Shown here in pieces: positions 8,353-17,271 of a DNA stretch of 64,000 nucleotides. The first letter of the stretch is position 1. Every line of letters starts with the position of its first letter. The notes beneath the pieces were generated by a model. That model was not told the origin of the DNA. It made no database searches and was given only the letters and a program-made list of their open reading frames with translations. Both the position numbers and the translations under genes were made by a program. The stretch is from Rhizobium sp. TH2. Its GTDB lineage: Bacteria; Pseudomonadota; Alphaproteobacteria; Rhizobiales; Rhizobiaceae. The stretch is taken from positions 3,844,001 through 3,908,000 of the forward strand of contig NZ_CP062231.1 in the NCBI RefSeq assembly GCF_024707525.1, read 5' to 3'.

Positions 8353-10062
8353 CTACAGGATAAAATCCCCCGCCGACATGCTGGCGAGTGTAGTATCCTC
8401 CAAGCGGATTGCAAAATCGGCGGCGCGGCTGCCTCGCGTGTTGACTTCCACCAGCACGTCCGGCCCGGCGATGTCGTTGATGCGCACCTGTCCGGTTCCC
8501 GTGAAAGCACCGTTGTGGCGATAAACCAGTACACCGCCAAAGACGGCTGAAAGGTCGATCTTGTCGTTGCCACCGGAATCATCGAAGTCGGTGATGATGT
8601 CGGGATTGCCAACCGATGAATCCGCCCGGGCGTCGAAGATGAAGGTGTCGTTGTTTTCCTTGCCTGCCATGATGTCCCTGCCGCGACCGCCATTGAGTTG
8701 GTCGGCGCCGCGCGCGCCGAACAGGAAGTCTTTGCCGTCTTGTCCAAATAGGACGTCATTGTCCGGACCTCCAATCAATCGGTCGTTGCCGGCTCCGCCC
8801 GACAGATGATCGGCGCCCAACCCGCCGATCAGACGGTCATCCCCGCCTTGTCCAATCAGTGTGTCGTCTCCGCCGTTACCGTCTACCGTCGCACCATCGA
8901 TGCGCGAGGTGATCGTCTCGCTGCCGTCATCGCCGTCTATGACATTGTCGCGCGGGTCCAGGATCACCTGCGAGATCTCGCCCGCCGTGTTGTTGAACGT
9001 CACCAGAATGCGGCCGTCGTCCGCAAGGCCGAGTTCCGGATCCGTGATGGCGCCGCCAGTGGCGATCGTAAAAGTTGTTCCGATGACGGTGCCGGTCGCG
9101 CCGAAGCGCTGGCCGCGCAACTCGCCTGAAGTGTCATCGTCCCAGGCGACGAAGAAGCCGCCATCCTTGAGTGCGACGACCTCGGGCTCGTTTTCGGAGT
9201 TCGCGCTCCCCTGCACGAGGAAAGCCGGTGTCACCACTCCGCCGGCGTCGCTGCGAATCTCGGCGCGTATGTCTCCATTGTTCGCAGCATCCTGCCAGAC
9301 GACGACGAACCCGCCGTCTACGAGCGCCGCAGCATGGGGGTCGGTGCCTGCATTGGCCACCTGGACGTTGCTGACAAGCGCTCCGGTGGTCGTGGTGATA
9401 AAGGCCTCAATTCCGACAACGCTATCAGTTTCCTCGTAGGCGGTGAGGAAATTGCCGCTTGACAGGACGATGGTGTCTGGGTTCGCGTCGACGTCGGCGC
9501 TGTTCTGTGCAGCTATCAGCGCGGCACCAACGACATTCGTTGCGCCGTTGACGATCTTGGCAATCACGTTGGTGTTGCCAGCCGAAAGCTCTTGATAGCT
9601 CACCAGGAAATCGCCGTTGGCGAATACTGTGATCGACGGATTGGAAGTGACCACGCCGCCGATGCTTCCCGAGGCGATCGTCCCACCAGTTATCCGTGTT
9701 CCGCTCGCGTCATAGCGCTCAAAGCGGATGTCGGCATCGCCACCGGTCCCCGTACCGTTGTCCTCATGGACGACGACGAAGCCGCCATCGGGTAGCGCGG
9801 CGATCGCAGGGTCGTTCTCGCTATCCAGGAAATTGGCGAAATTGAGCTGAAAGGCGCCCCCCACGACATTGCCTTGGGCATCGTAAATCTGGCCGATGAT
9901 ATCGGTCCCCGCATCGTCGTCGACGTTGTTTGTGTTGTCGACCCAGATTGTGAGGAATCGGTTATCGACAAGGCCGACCGTGACGGGGGAAAACTGTGCC
10001 CCCGTGATACTGCTGGCATTTACGGTGAATTCGGCCTGCCATACGGTTGGTGTCGTCGTCAT
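8353..10062 (-). CDS. Secreted RTX calcium-binding protein with seven N-terminal propeller-like repeats
   Basis: A 569-residue acidic protein. Residues 10 to about 360 contain seven diverged repeats of roughly 50 residues, each built around a strand such as DGGFVVVWQD or DGRILVTF followed by an Asp/Gly turn and a second strand such as GQRFGATGTVIG. Residues 365-480 are RTX nonapeptides (for example GGDDTLIGQGGDDRLIGG), which bind calcium after export. The C-terminus ends SAGDFIL, like a type I secretion signal, and there is no N-terminal signal peptide. The start MTTTPTVWQAEF at 10062 is preferred because the 15 codons upstream do not resemble the repeats. No type I exporter genes are nearby. 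A protein of the same build is encoded at 33791-35449. Function unknown; adhesion or matrix binding is a guess. Confidence 0.8.
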   Translation of the reverse strand: MTTTPTVWQAEFTVNASSITGAQFSPVTVGLVDNRFLTIWVDNTNNVDDDAGTDIIGQIYDAQGNVVGGAFQLNFANFLDSENDPAIAALPDGGFVVVHEDNGTGTGGDADIRFERYDASGTRITGGTIASGSIGGVVTSNPSITVFANGDFLVSYQELSAGNTNVIAKIVNGATNVVGAALIAAQNSADVDANPDTIVLSSGNFLTAYEETDSVVGIEAFITTTTGALVSNVQVANAGTDPHAAALVDGGFVVVWQDAANNGDIRAEIRSDAGGVVTPAFLVQGSANSENEPEVVALKDGGFFVAWDDDTSGELRGQRFGATGTVIGTTFTIATGGAITDPELGLADDGRILVTFNNTAGEISQVILDPRDNVIDGDDGSETITSRIDGATVDGNGGDDTLIGQGGDDRLIGGLGADHLSGGAGNDRLIGGPDNDVLFGQDGKDFLFGARGADQLNGGRGRDIMAGKENNDTFIFDARADSSVGNPDIITDFDDSGGNDKIDLSAVFGGVLVYRHNGAFTGTGQVRINDIAGPDVLVEVNTRGSRAADFAIRLEDTTLASMSAGDFIL

Positions 10063-10356
10063 GATGACCTCCACGTGGCTTCCTGGTCTCATCGGTGCTA
10101 TGCGCACTATGCGATAGTCCAGAGACTAGGCATCCGCTTCACAGGGTCGCCATCACCACAACCGTGTGCGGAGAAGCAACGTCTGCCTGCCATCGATTAG
10201 CTTACGCTAACATAGAGAATGTGAAGGCACTGCCCGTCATCGAATGATTTGAGACTTTTGGGTCTTTGGAAGATTCGAGTTTCCAGCCCTGCTCTGTTCA
10301 CGGGTTGATTTAAGCAGCTTTGGCGTTGTGGTTCAAGCGGCGCTGTCGAATGGTGG
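10063..10356. other. Intergenic region upstream of the RTX gene
   Basis: About 290 bp with no convincing gene. It must contain the promoter of the leftward RTX gene. The right part is lower in GC and adjoins the transposase remnant, so it may include insertion-sequence debris, but no terminal repeat was recognised. Confidence 0.4.
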
Positions 10357-10551
10357 ATCCTGTTCCTGCCGCGATATTCGCCGGACCTCAATCCCATCGA
10401 AATGGCCTTCTCCAAACTCAAGGCGCTCTCGCGAAAGCAGAGGGCACGAACCTACGATGATCTCTGGAAAGCCGTCGGAAAAGTCTGCGAACTCTTCACG
10501 CAACAGGAGTGTTGGAACTACTTCGGGCAAGCCCCATGCGCTGCAGATTAA
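10357..10551 (+). pseudogene. IS630-family transposase, C-terminal remnant
   Basis: Reading in the frame that ends at the TAA at 10549-10551 gives WILFLPRYSPDLNPIEMAFS followed by KLKALSRKQRARTYDDLWKA and a FTQQECWNYFG tail. This is the C-terminal end of IS630-type transposases, including the catalytic DLNPIE of the DDE domain. A stop at 10306-10308 and no start or upstream catalytic domain show that only about 65 residues remain, so it is a dead fragment. It sits between the RTX gene and the capsule genes and marks a past insertion or rearrangement. Confidence 0.85.
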
Positions 10552-10570
10552 TCGCCCGATGCTCTGGATC

Positions 10571-12007
10571 TCACTCCGCCGCGTCGGGCTTTTCCTGATC
10601 GAACACGCCGCCGACGATTTCCGCCGATGTTTCGCTCAACATGGTCGCCTTGTCGGCAAGCACCTGCTCGATCTTGACCTTGAGCGTCGCGACCGCGGCC
10701 TCCATGCCGTCCTTGGCGTAGAAGTCCCCGCCGGCAAGGCATTGGTGGTGGATCCAGCTCAGATAGCGGTGCCGGACCTTCTCGGGTGCCACAAAGGCTT
10801 CCGACCAGAAGCGGTCCATGTCGATGCCGCGCTCGACACAGAAGGCGAGATCCGGATGCCGGTAGAGCGCCTGGCCGAGAACCGCGAGCGGCACGCCATG
10901 ATGGATCGCCGAAAGGCCCGAGGTCGAATTGATGGTGATCATGCCGGCGGAATGGCGCGTCAGCAGGCTGAGAGAGCCGCCATCGAGCACATGCACGCGG
11001 TCCTTGACGTCGTTCAGCGCACTGACCTGACGGATGAAGTGCCAGTCGCGAGTATGCCCCCGTTCCATCGGATGGATCTTGAACACCAGCTGATGATCGG
11101 ACGGCGCGTTGCGCGCGAAGGAGACGATGGTCTTGAGAATGAGCTTCTGGTTGTTCCAGGCGTTCGCGGCGCGGCCGAGCTGGGTATCGTCATGCACCTG
11201 CAGCGGCACGATGTAGAAACGCTTGTCGTGATGTTCGAGCAGGCGTTCGGAAATGTGATAGTTGCGGCCGACATGGGAGAACTTGCGATAGTAGTTCTTG
11301 ACCCAGTAGAAGCCCTCGGAAAGCAGCGTCCGCTTCTGCTTGTGGAACAGCTTGCGCTCGCCCGGCGTGGAGATCACGGCGCGTACGGTGAAGTACTGCA
11401 GTGCTGCCCAGGCCATGGCGCTGAAAGAGCCCGACGTCGTCACCGGCTTCGGCCCGTCGCGGCGCGGCGAGCTGAATTCGGGTGGCGGCAATTGGCCCGC
11501 GATCGGCGAACGCCAGTTGTTACCGCCGATTTCCATCGTCACAAAGCCGGGGCGGATATAGCCCTCTTCGAGGCAGATGACGGGAATATCCATCTGCTCG
11601 GCACATTCGATGGCCACGCGATGTACGATGCGTTCGGAGCCGAACAGAACCACGGCATCAAAGCCGTTCTCACGCAGGATTTCGTTGAACCATGTACGCC
11701 AGGTATCGACATTGCCCGAGAAATCGAGCGTTTTCTGGCCACGCGAAAAGAGACGGTCACCGGCATTGAAGCTGATGCGCCAGGCATCGAAGCCATTGGC
11801 GTTCATATGCTCCTGCGCGCGGCGGAAGAAGCTGCCGACCGGACCCTGCAGCAGCACGACGCGCGGGCAATCCTTGTTCGGAAAACGGTGACGCACCCGG
11901 CGCATGAACGGAAAGCTGATCAACCCGGCCGAATTCCCGTTGCCGGACTTCGCCTTCTTGCGGGCTTTTTCGCCGTTGCGGCCGTTTGAATCTATGGGTG
12001 CGTTCAT
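10571..12007 (-). CDS. Capsule polysaccharide biosynthesis protein, KpsS-like (beta-Kdo transferase)
   Basis: A 478-residue cytoplasmic protein of the KpsS/RkpJ family. Visible family blocks are VVLLQGPVGSFFRRAQEHM, FGSERIVHRVAIECAEQMD, CLEEGYIRPGFVTME and the late LVFKIHPMERGHTRDW and TINSTSGLSAIHHGVPLAVLG. KpsS proteins add the first beta-Kdo to lyso-phosphatidylglycerol in group-2 capsule assembly (established for E. coli; assignment here is by family). The first 35 residues are Lys/Asn-rich and variable. It lies 286 bp downstream of the KpsC-like gene on the same strand. It could act on K-antigen as in Sinorhizobium. Confidence 0.85.
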   Translation of the reverse strand: MNAPIDSNGRNGEKARKKAKSGNGNSAGLISFPFMRRVRHRFPNKDCPRVVLLQGPVGSFFRRAQEHMNANGFDAWRISFNAGDRLFSRGQKTLDFSGNVDTWRTWFNEILRENGFDAVVLFGSERIVHRVAIECAEQMDIPVICLEEGYIRPGFVTMEIGGNNWRSPIAGQLPPPEFSSPRRDGPKPVTTSGSFSAMAWAALQYFTVRAVISTPGERKLFHKQKRTLLSEGFYWVKNYYRKFSHVGRNYHISERLLEHHDKRFYIVPLQVHDDTQLGRAANAWNNQKLILKTIVSFARNAPSDHQLVFKIHPMERGHTRDWHFIRQVSALNDVKDRVHVLDGGSLSLLTRHSAGMITINSTSGLSAIHHGVPLAVLGQALYRHPDLAFCVERGIDMDRFWSEAFVAPEKVRHRYLSWIHHQCLAGGDFYAKDGMEAAVATLKVKIEQVLADKATMLSETSAEIVGGVFDQEKPDAAE

Positions 12008-12293
12008 GTTTCAGCTGTTTCATTCGTCATGGGGTCGGCAAACCACCAAGGAGTGCTCATTACACATATCAGCGCTCACTTTTCAACCAGCGCAGCCGCA
12101 CGCTCTCTAACACTGATGCAGCAATATCACAAAGGCGCTTTCCCGACGCCCATGGTATTGGCACCTTGTTACATCAAGTTGAATAAAATGCGACCATTCC
12201 AAGTTCTGCTAATCTATTGGCAAACATGGTTAATCCGCGCCCGGCGCCTCACTGCGAGTGTTAATGAAGGGCAATTGCTGCCGCAAGTGTGGG
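12008..12293. other. Gap between kpsC-like and kpsS-like genes
   Basis: This 286 bp gap is AT-rich for the region and has no recognisable gene. Its length suggests that the kpsS-like gene has its own promoter, read leftward, rather than strict co-transcription with kpsC. Confidence 0.4.
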
Positions 12294-14324
12294 TCAGCCG
12301 CGACCATCACGTATTTTGACGGCTGAACGATTAATTGATTGCGAGATCCACAACATCAGCCGGGCGGGCAGCGAGGCCTTCACCTTTCGCTTCAGCGCAA
12401 TCTCGTCGACCAGTTCCTCCGGCGTACAGGGCATGGCACTCAGGGGGTGGACATAGAAGGGATAGAGAATCAGCGCCGCCGCCGCCAGCATCTCCATCGT
12501 GATCGCCCGCGACCGGCGCGGCACCGGCATCCGGTCGTCGGTGAGGTCCCAGCCGGCATAGAAGGGAATGCCGTGCACGCCGACCGGCTTGTTGCGGATC
12601 AACGCCTCGAAACCGGCAAGCGAGGTCATGGTTTCCAGCCTGTCGCACCAGGCGATCCAGTGCTTGATATCGCCTTCGCGTACGATGATATCAGCCGCGT
12701 CGGGGATGTCCCCGCCCGAGCGCAGCCCTGATGTGACATCCGGATGTTCCTTGTAGGCCAGGTAAGCATCGGGATAGAGCCTGCGCACATCAGCTACCAG
12801 CCCGCGATTGGTTTTCACATTCGGCGAGCCGAACTTGATCGACGCATCCTTCTCGACCTGGCCCGGCACCAGTATCTTCAGCCGGCCCTCGGCGACATCG
12901 GGGAAACGCACATCGGTGCCGACATTATATTTGGAAACGCCCTTTTCCACGATCGACGCCACCAGCCGCGCCGCCCGGTCAGTGAGCTCCCGCGGGAACG
13001 GATGGCTGGCGATGATATGCTCCAGCCGGCTTTCCCCGCGCGCATCATAATAGACGTGATCCCCGTCCATGGCGAGTGACGAGGGAAGCGCAAGATTGGC
13101 GCCCAGCCCCCGCGACCGGATGAAGCCGTCCTCGAACCTGAGTGCCGCGACATCTCTGGGAAACGGCTTGCTCGAACCCCAGAGCGCCACCTGCCCCTTG
13201 TTTTTTCTGGCGAGTGCGATGGCCTCGCGAAGCCTACGGCAGTGAACCGCCCTGCCCTCCGGCCCGACGACGAACGGATCGAGCGCCCGCTTCTTCCAGG
13301 GCGACAATCCGCCGGTATAGACACGCTTGGCGATCTGCCCGCGCTGCTCGCGCACGGTCAGGATCTGCTCCAAGGCATGCTCGATCTCGACCGGACGGCG
13401 GTCGTGAAGGTCGAGATAGTGCGAATAATCGATATAGGCCGCGTGGAAAATCTGCTCCAATGTCGCCGGATTGCGCGGCGCCGGTGCCTTGCAGTGATCC
13501 TCGGTCAGCCCCCGATGGGAATAGTAGGTGACGCCGAACATATGCACGGTCTTCCGGGCCATCAGCGCTTCGAAGCCAAGCTGGCTCGACACGGTGTAGA
13601 CCGCCTCGGCACCCTCGACCAGCGGCCAGGGATTCATCCGTCCGGGTATCGTGACTTCGATACCGAGCGCGCGCGCGGCATTCAGAATCGGACTGCGGTC
13701 GCCCGCGGCCGGATGCGTGCGCGCCGCCAGTATGGCATCCGGATATTGCGCCCTCGCGTGCTGGACCATGGCAGCAAAACTCGATTCGTCGGCAAGCGCC
13801 CCCGCGATCGATGCATCGCCCGCCACCTGATCGACAAGCAGCACATAGGGTCTGCCCGAGGGAAGCCCGCTCTCGGACAGGCCCTTCAATGGAGAATTGT
13901 TATATTTGGAAATCCGGTTCCGCCGGATGAAATCCATCGCCGCTTGCGCCCGCGTCGCGGCCTCGGATGTCATCGGCCTGTCGATGAAGGCCGCGAGATC
14001 GCTCGCGCTCGTGGCATCGAAATAGATGCCATTCCTGTCGATGATATAGGAATGTGCCGGCTCGAGCTTTCCCGGCGCGTAGCTCTTCAGGAAGCCATCT
14101 TCCAGGATGACCGCCGGCTTGCCGAAGCGCCGCGCGAGCCGCCGCGCCCTTATGCCGGACGCACGACCGCCCCAGCCGACGAATCCATCAACCGCAAAGG
14201 GCAGCACTGCCGGAAAGAACCGGATCGTGGCGTCGAGAACGGTGGCAAGGTCGAACCGCTGCGCCCAGAGCCCAGGCGATGTCACCGCATAGACCGGCTT
14301 GTTGCCAGATCGCGAAGCACTCAT
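12294..14324 (-). CDS. Capsule polysaccharide biosynthesis protein, KpsC-like (dual beta-Kdo transferase)
   Basis: A 676-residue protein with two related halves, as in KpsC/RkpZ/LpsZ. The first half has GWGGRASGIRARRLARRFGK, LEDGFLKSYAPG and VYTVSSQLGFEALM; the second half repeats the pattern with VALWGSSKPFPRDV, FEDGFIRSRGLG, YKEHPDVTSGLR and TSLAGFEALIRNKPVGVHG. In E. coli the two domains alternately add beta-2,4 and beta-2,7 linked Kdo to extend the lipid anchor of the capsule. The start MSASRSGNKPVYAV at 14324 leaves 47 bp to the upstream export gene, so the two are probably one transcript. Confidence 0.87.
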   Translation of the reverse strand: MSASRSGNKPVYAVTSPGLWAQRFDLATVLDATIRFFPAVLPFAVDGFVGWGGRASGIRARRLARRFGKPAVILEDGFLKSYAPGKLEPAHSYIIDRNGIYFDATSASDLAAFIDRPMTSEAATRAQAAMDFIRRNRISKYNNSPLKGLSESGLPSGRPYVLLVDQVAGDASIAGALADESSFAAMVQHARAQYPDAILAARTHPAAGDRSPILNAARALGIEVTIPGRMNPWPLVEGAEAVYTVSSQLGFEALMARKTVHMFGVTYYSHRGLTEDHCKAPAPRNPATLEQIFHAAYIDYSHYLDLHDRRPVEIEHALEQILTVREQRGQIAKRVYTGGLSPWKKRALDPFVVGPEGRAVHCRRLREAIALARKNKGQVALWGSSKPFPRDVAALRFEDGFIRSRGLGANLALPSSLAMDGDHVYYDARGESRLEHIIASHPFPRELTDRAARLVASIVEKGVSKYNVGTDVRFPDVAEGRLKILVPGQVEKDASIKFGSPNVKTNRGLVADVRRLYPDAYLAYKEHPDVTSGLRSGGDIPDAADIIVREGDIKHWIAWCDRLETMTSLAGFEALIRNKPVGVHGIPFYAGWDLTDDRMPVPRRSRAITMEMLAAAALILYPFYVHPLSAMPCTPEELVDEIALKRKVKASLPARLMLWISQSINRSAVKIRDGRG

Positions 14325-14371
14325 CGTGAACGACCCTGGTTCGGACCAGAAAGCTGCTTCAAGGAAACATG

Positions 14372-15589
14372 CTAATCAGTAGCGTTGTTGATCAACTGCA
14401 CATCCCTGGCGACGGCGAGCGGCCCGCGGATAATCTGGACGAACTTGATGAAATCGGTCGCCGGATGCCGCGAGAGATACAGCACGTCCTTGTTGCGGAC
14501 CGGGAAGTTCTGCGTCACGAGAAAGGCCTGCGGGTCGGTCATGTCGATCTTGTAGACGATCGGATAGCGGCCTTCCCTGTCAGGGACCATGCCCTGCTGT
14601 ATCAGATCGCGGAAGCGGTTGTCCCCGACGACCTGACGATAGACGATTTCATATTCATAACGGAAGACGAAATAGCCCTTCGGGTCGGCCAGGTCGGCAC
14701 GCGCGCCGCCGGAAAGAGCGGCCGCCTCGACCAGCGTCAGCGTGCTCGTCTCGAAGGGAATCTTGCCGTTCTTGAGAACGTTGCCGAGCGCCGTGAACGT
14801 CTGCGGATCGTAGGTCAGGAAGATCTTGTCGTCCGGGCGGATCATGATGTCTTCCTTCGGACGATCGATCACGCTCTGGAGCAGGACGGTGGAAGACTTC
14901 CTGCCGCGCGTCAGCGTGACATAGGTATCGTATGATGCCTTGGTCGGGCCGCCGGCTGCAGCAATCACGCTGGTCAGGGGCTGCGGCGACAGGCCCAGCA
15001 CGACCATTTCAGGCCGGTTCACGGCGCCTTGCACCGACACCATGCGCGAATAATTCTTGGTGATGTTGACGACGACATCCGGCTCGACGGCCTTGGCCTT
15101 GAGCGCCTGGGCAATCTCCTGGCGGGCGCCTTCGAGCGTCTTGCCGGCAAACATGATCGAACCCGCATAGGGGATCTGGCCATGGCCGTTCGGCTGGACA
15201 ACGACCGGAATCGCGGTGGATTTGCGTTCGACGGTGGAGAAGAGCCCATCCGGGCCTGCCTCGAAAATCAGGACGCTGAGTTCATCGCCGACACCGATCA
15301 CGGGCGTGCCGGGCGCGCTGCCGAAACCGAACGTGCCCACCAGCGACGGCTGTCCGAGCGTGGTGACCGAATTGGCGACACGCTGATCGACATTGATCAC
15401 GTCAAACACCACATTGGTCTGCTCGATCGTCGTCGTCTTGTCGGCACCTGAACTGACGACCTTCGAGGACAGCGGGCCGTTGTTGGGCACGCATCCCGCC
15501 AGCAGCGCCAGCGAGGCAGCCGCGAGAGCCAAGGTTGCTCTATTCTTCAATCCCGCCGCCCGTTTCCCGATCACTGCCGTTTGACGCAT
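14372..15589 (-). CDS. Polysaccharide export outer-membrane lipoprotein (Wza/KpsD/BexD family)
   Basis: A 405-residue OPX-type protein that would form the outer-membrane exit channel for capsule. It has an N-terminal signal ending in the lipobox LLAGC near residue 33, a Poly_export core (PGTPVIGVGDELSVLIFEAG and GQIPYAGSIMFAGKT), followed by SLBB-like regions (VSVQGAVNRPEMVVLG and DKIFLTYDPQTFTALGNVL). It is the first gene of a leftward capsule unit with the KpsC and KpsS homologues. The inner-membrane ABC transporter (KpsM/KpsT) and the KpsE-like link are not in this window. Confidence 0.88.
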   Translation of the reverse strand: MRQTAVIGKRAAGLKNRATLALAAASLALLAGCVPNNGPLSSKVVSSGADKTTTIEQTNVVFDVINVDQRVANSVTTLGQPSLVGTFGFGSAPGTPVIGVGDELSVLIFEAGPDGLFSTVERKSTAIPVVVQPNGHGQIPYAGSIMFAGKTLEGARQEIAQALKAKAVEPDVVVNITKNYSRMVSVQGAVNRPEMVVLGLSPQPLTSVIAAAGGPTKASYDTYVTLTRGRKSSTVLLQSVIDRPKEDIMIRPDDKIFLTYDPQTFTALGNVLKNGKIPFETSTLTLVEAAALSGGARADLADPKGYFVFRYEYEIVYRQVVGDNRFRDLIQQGMVPDREGRYPIVYKIDMTDPQAFLVTQNFPVRNKDVLYLSRHPATDFIKFVQIIRGPLAVARDVQLINNATD

Positions 15590-15878
15590 GTCACCAATAT
15601 TCCCTCCGGCGATGCCCTAGAGCATCAACCCCATTTCCGGCAGGCAATAACAGCCCGAACGGCTCCCCTGTCGGGGAAACCCATCCAGACCGCTTGCCTG
15701 TGCGAGCGGTTTCCCACCCATGTCCGAATTTGCAACATTTCTCTTGCACATTCGTTAAGCCAAAGGAAGGCGCTCGCGGCAATTATCCATTCCCGCGACG
15801 CTTCTTATAGCGGGAAATGGCGCAGGTGCTGCAAAAAAATCGCATTGCAGCACCTTACAAATTCTTACAGACCGTCGC
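15590..15878. other. Intergenic region upstream of the export lipoprotein gene
   Basis: 289 bp with no recognisable gene. It should hold the promoter of the leftward capsule unit. An AT-rich stretch with short A tracts lies near 15820-15880. Confidence 0.35.
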
Positions 15879-16061
15879 TTATCTTGAATAGCCTTGTACA
15901 AACAGGCCGTCCGGACGGTGCCGGCTTTCGTATCCCAGCGCGGTAAGCTGTTCGTTGGCCGGGAAGGCCTTACGGTTGAAATGGGCTTCGCGGCCGGGTC
16001 TGTCGCGGCGGAGCCTCAGGGTTTCGTAGCCCGAATGCACGGGGCGGTGAATTTCACGCAT
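15879..16061 (-). CDS. Small basic protein of 60 residues, unknown
   Basis: The frame runs MREIHRPVHSGYETLRLRRD to a C-terminus DGLFVQGYSR. It is Arg/His-rich, has no hydrophobic segment and no recognised domain. Support for a real gene is the strong AAGGA ribosome site 9 bases before the ATG at 16061, a third-base GC bias in most codons, and its position in an otherwise empty 800 bp gap. A longer frame in the same phase extends upstream, but that part is irregular. A ribosome- or nucleic-acid-binding role would be only a guess. Confidence 0.45.
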   Translation of the reverse strand: MREIHRPVHSGYETLRLRRDRPGREAHFNRKAFPANEQLTALGYESRHRPDGLFVQGYSR

Positions 16062-16395
16062 GGCGTTGGTCCTTAAATAAAAGTCCTCCCAAGCCGAGTC
16101 ATATATTGCGATGCACCGCAGATTTTTGCAACGCAGCAAAGGCTGAACTGCCATGCATCCTGCGCATGGATGTTGACCCATTTGTGGTCGGTATGGAGAT
16201 TTCAGGAAAATGGAGATATTATTTTTTATCGTTAAAAATCAGCACTATATGGCACGAATCCTCTGACACATTTCCGTCATAGTTATGAATTTTTGGTAGG
16301 AATGACGGCGTTTTTGTGGTTTTCCGCGCCCGCCCTGTCCGGCGGTATATGTTTGCCAATGCGTCACCGTGGTTAAAATGCCACAGGCCAAGGCA
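16062..16395. other. AT-rich intergenic region
   Basis: 334 bp with no gene seen. It is clearly AT-richer than the genes on either side, especially near 16205-16300. It must contain the promoter of the small leftward gene; the glycosylase gene to the right ends here. Confidence 0.4.
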
Positions 16396-17271
16396 CTAAC
16401 TTTGCAGCTGCGGTGCTTCCATCTCGGCGCTGAACCGCAAAATATCCCGCCATGCCAGCCCTTTGCAGGTCGGCGCAGTGATCATCTCCTGTGGGTGGAA
16501 TGTCGCCATGCCCGGTACGCCCGCGATGTCGAACCACTTGCCCCTGAGGGAATGGATGCTGCCCTTCGCCGCCTTGGAAAGCACCCGCACCGGAAGATTG
16601 CCAAGCACGAGCACCGCCTGCGGCCGCAGGAGTTCGAGCAGCCGAATCCCGAACGGCAGGCAGATCTCGACCTCCCGCACGGTCGGCGCACGATCGCCGG
16701 GCGTTCGCCACGGAATGAGATTGAAGGACAGCACGCTGGCCGAATCGAGCCCGATGCCGGCCAGCATGCGCGACAGCATGACGCCAGCGGGGCCGGAGAA
16801 CGGCGCGCCCTCACGGTCGTCGTCGGCACTCGGAACGCCACCGATCACGGCAATGCGTGCCGAGAGGTCTCCCCCCGCAAACACCGTATTGCGCGCGCTG
16901 TTGCGAAGATTGCAGCCGCCGAAACCATTGACGGCTTCGATCAACGCTTCCAGCGATGGCGCAGCCGCAGCCAGCCTCACCGCCGCTTCGACCGCTTCCG
17001 CATCTGGAATTGCCACGGCGGGTGGCGCGGCAGGCCGCGCCTCGGCCCGCTCCGGCCCGCGGCTCGGCCGTTCCGCGGAGGCCCGCTGTGGCTGTTCCAG
17101 CGCGGCGGGAGCGGTACGGGCCTGATTCTTCGCACTGTTGAGAGCCACGAACTCGGCAAACCGGTCGATCGGCTCGTCCTCGCCAAGCCAGCCCACGCCC
17201 GCCTCGGCATAGAAATGCATGAGGGCGGCGAGTTCGTCCGGCAGAAGCTGATCGGCGGGGATTTGGTCCAT
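16396..17271 (-). CDS. Uracil-DNA glycosylase superfamily protein (divergent family 4-like)
   Basis: A 291-residue protein with an N-terminal helical part, a low-complexity Ala/Pro/Arg linker (about residues 50-90) and a C-terminal UDG fold. The motif region GGVPSADDDREGAPFSGPAG corresponds to GEAPGxDED..G.PFVG.AG of family 4, and FHPQEM to the usual HPAYLLR. Only one cysteine of the N-terminal iron-sulfur pair (GGCNLRNSAR) and one of the second pair (EVEICLPFG) remain, and NLIPWR replaces the cysteine-containing segment. Loss of cluster ligands is common in alphaproteobacterial members, but the changed GG-VPS motif is more unusual. The start MDQIPADQLLPDEL at 17271 matches the family; the longer frame does not. 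Confidence 0.75.
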   Translation of the reverse strand: MDQIPADQLLPDELAALMHFYAEAGVGWLGEDEPIDRFAEFVALNSAKNQARTAPAALEQPQRASAERPSRGPERAEARPAAPPAVAIPDAEAVEAAVRLAAAAPSLEALIEAVNGFGGCNLRNSARNTVFAGGDLSARIAVIGGVPSADDDREGAPFSGPAGVMLSRMLAGIGLDSASVLSFNLIPWRTPGDRAPTVREVEICLPFGIRLLELLRPQAVLVLGNLPVRVLSKAAKGSIHSLRGKWFDIAGVPGMATFHPQEMITAPTCKGLAWRDILRFSAEMEAPQLQS

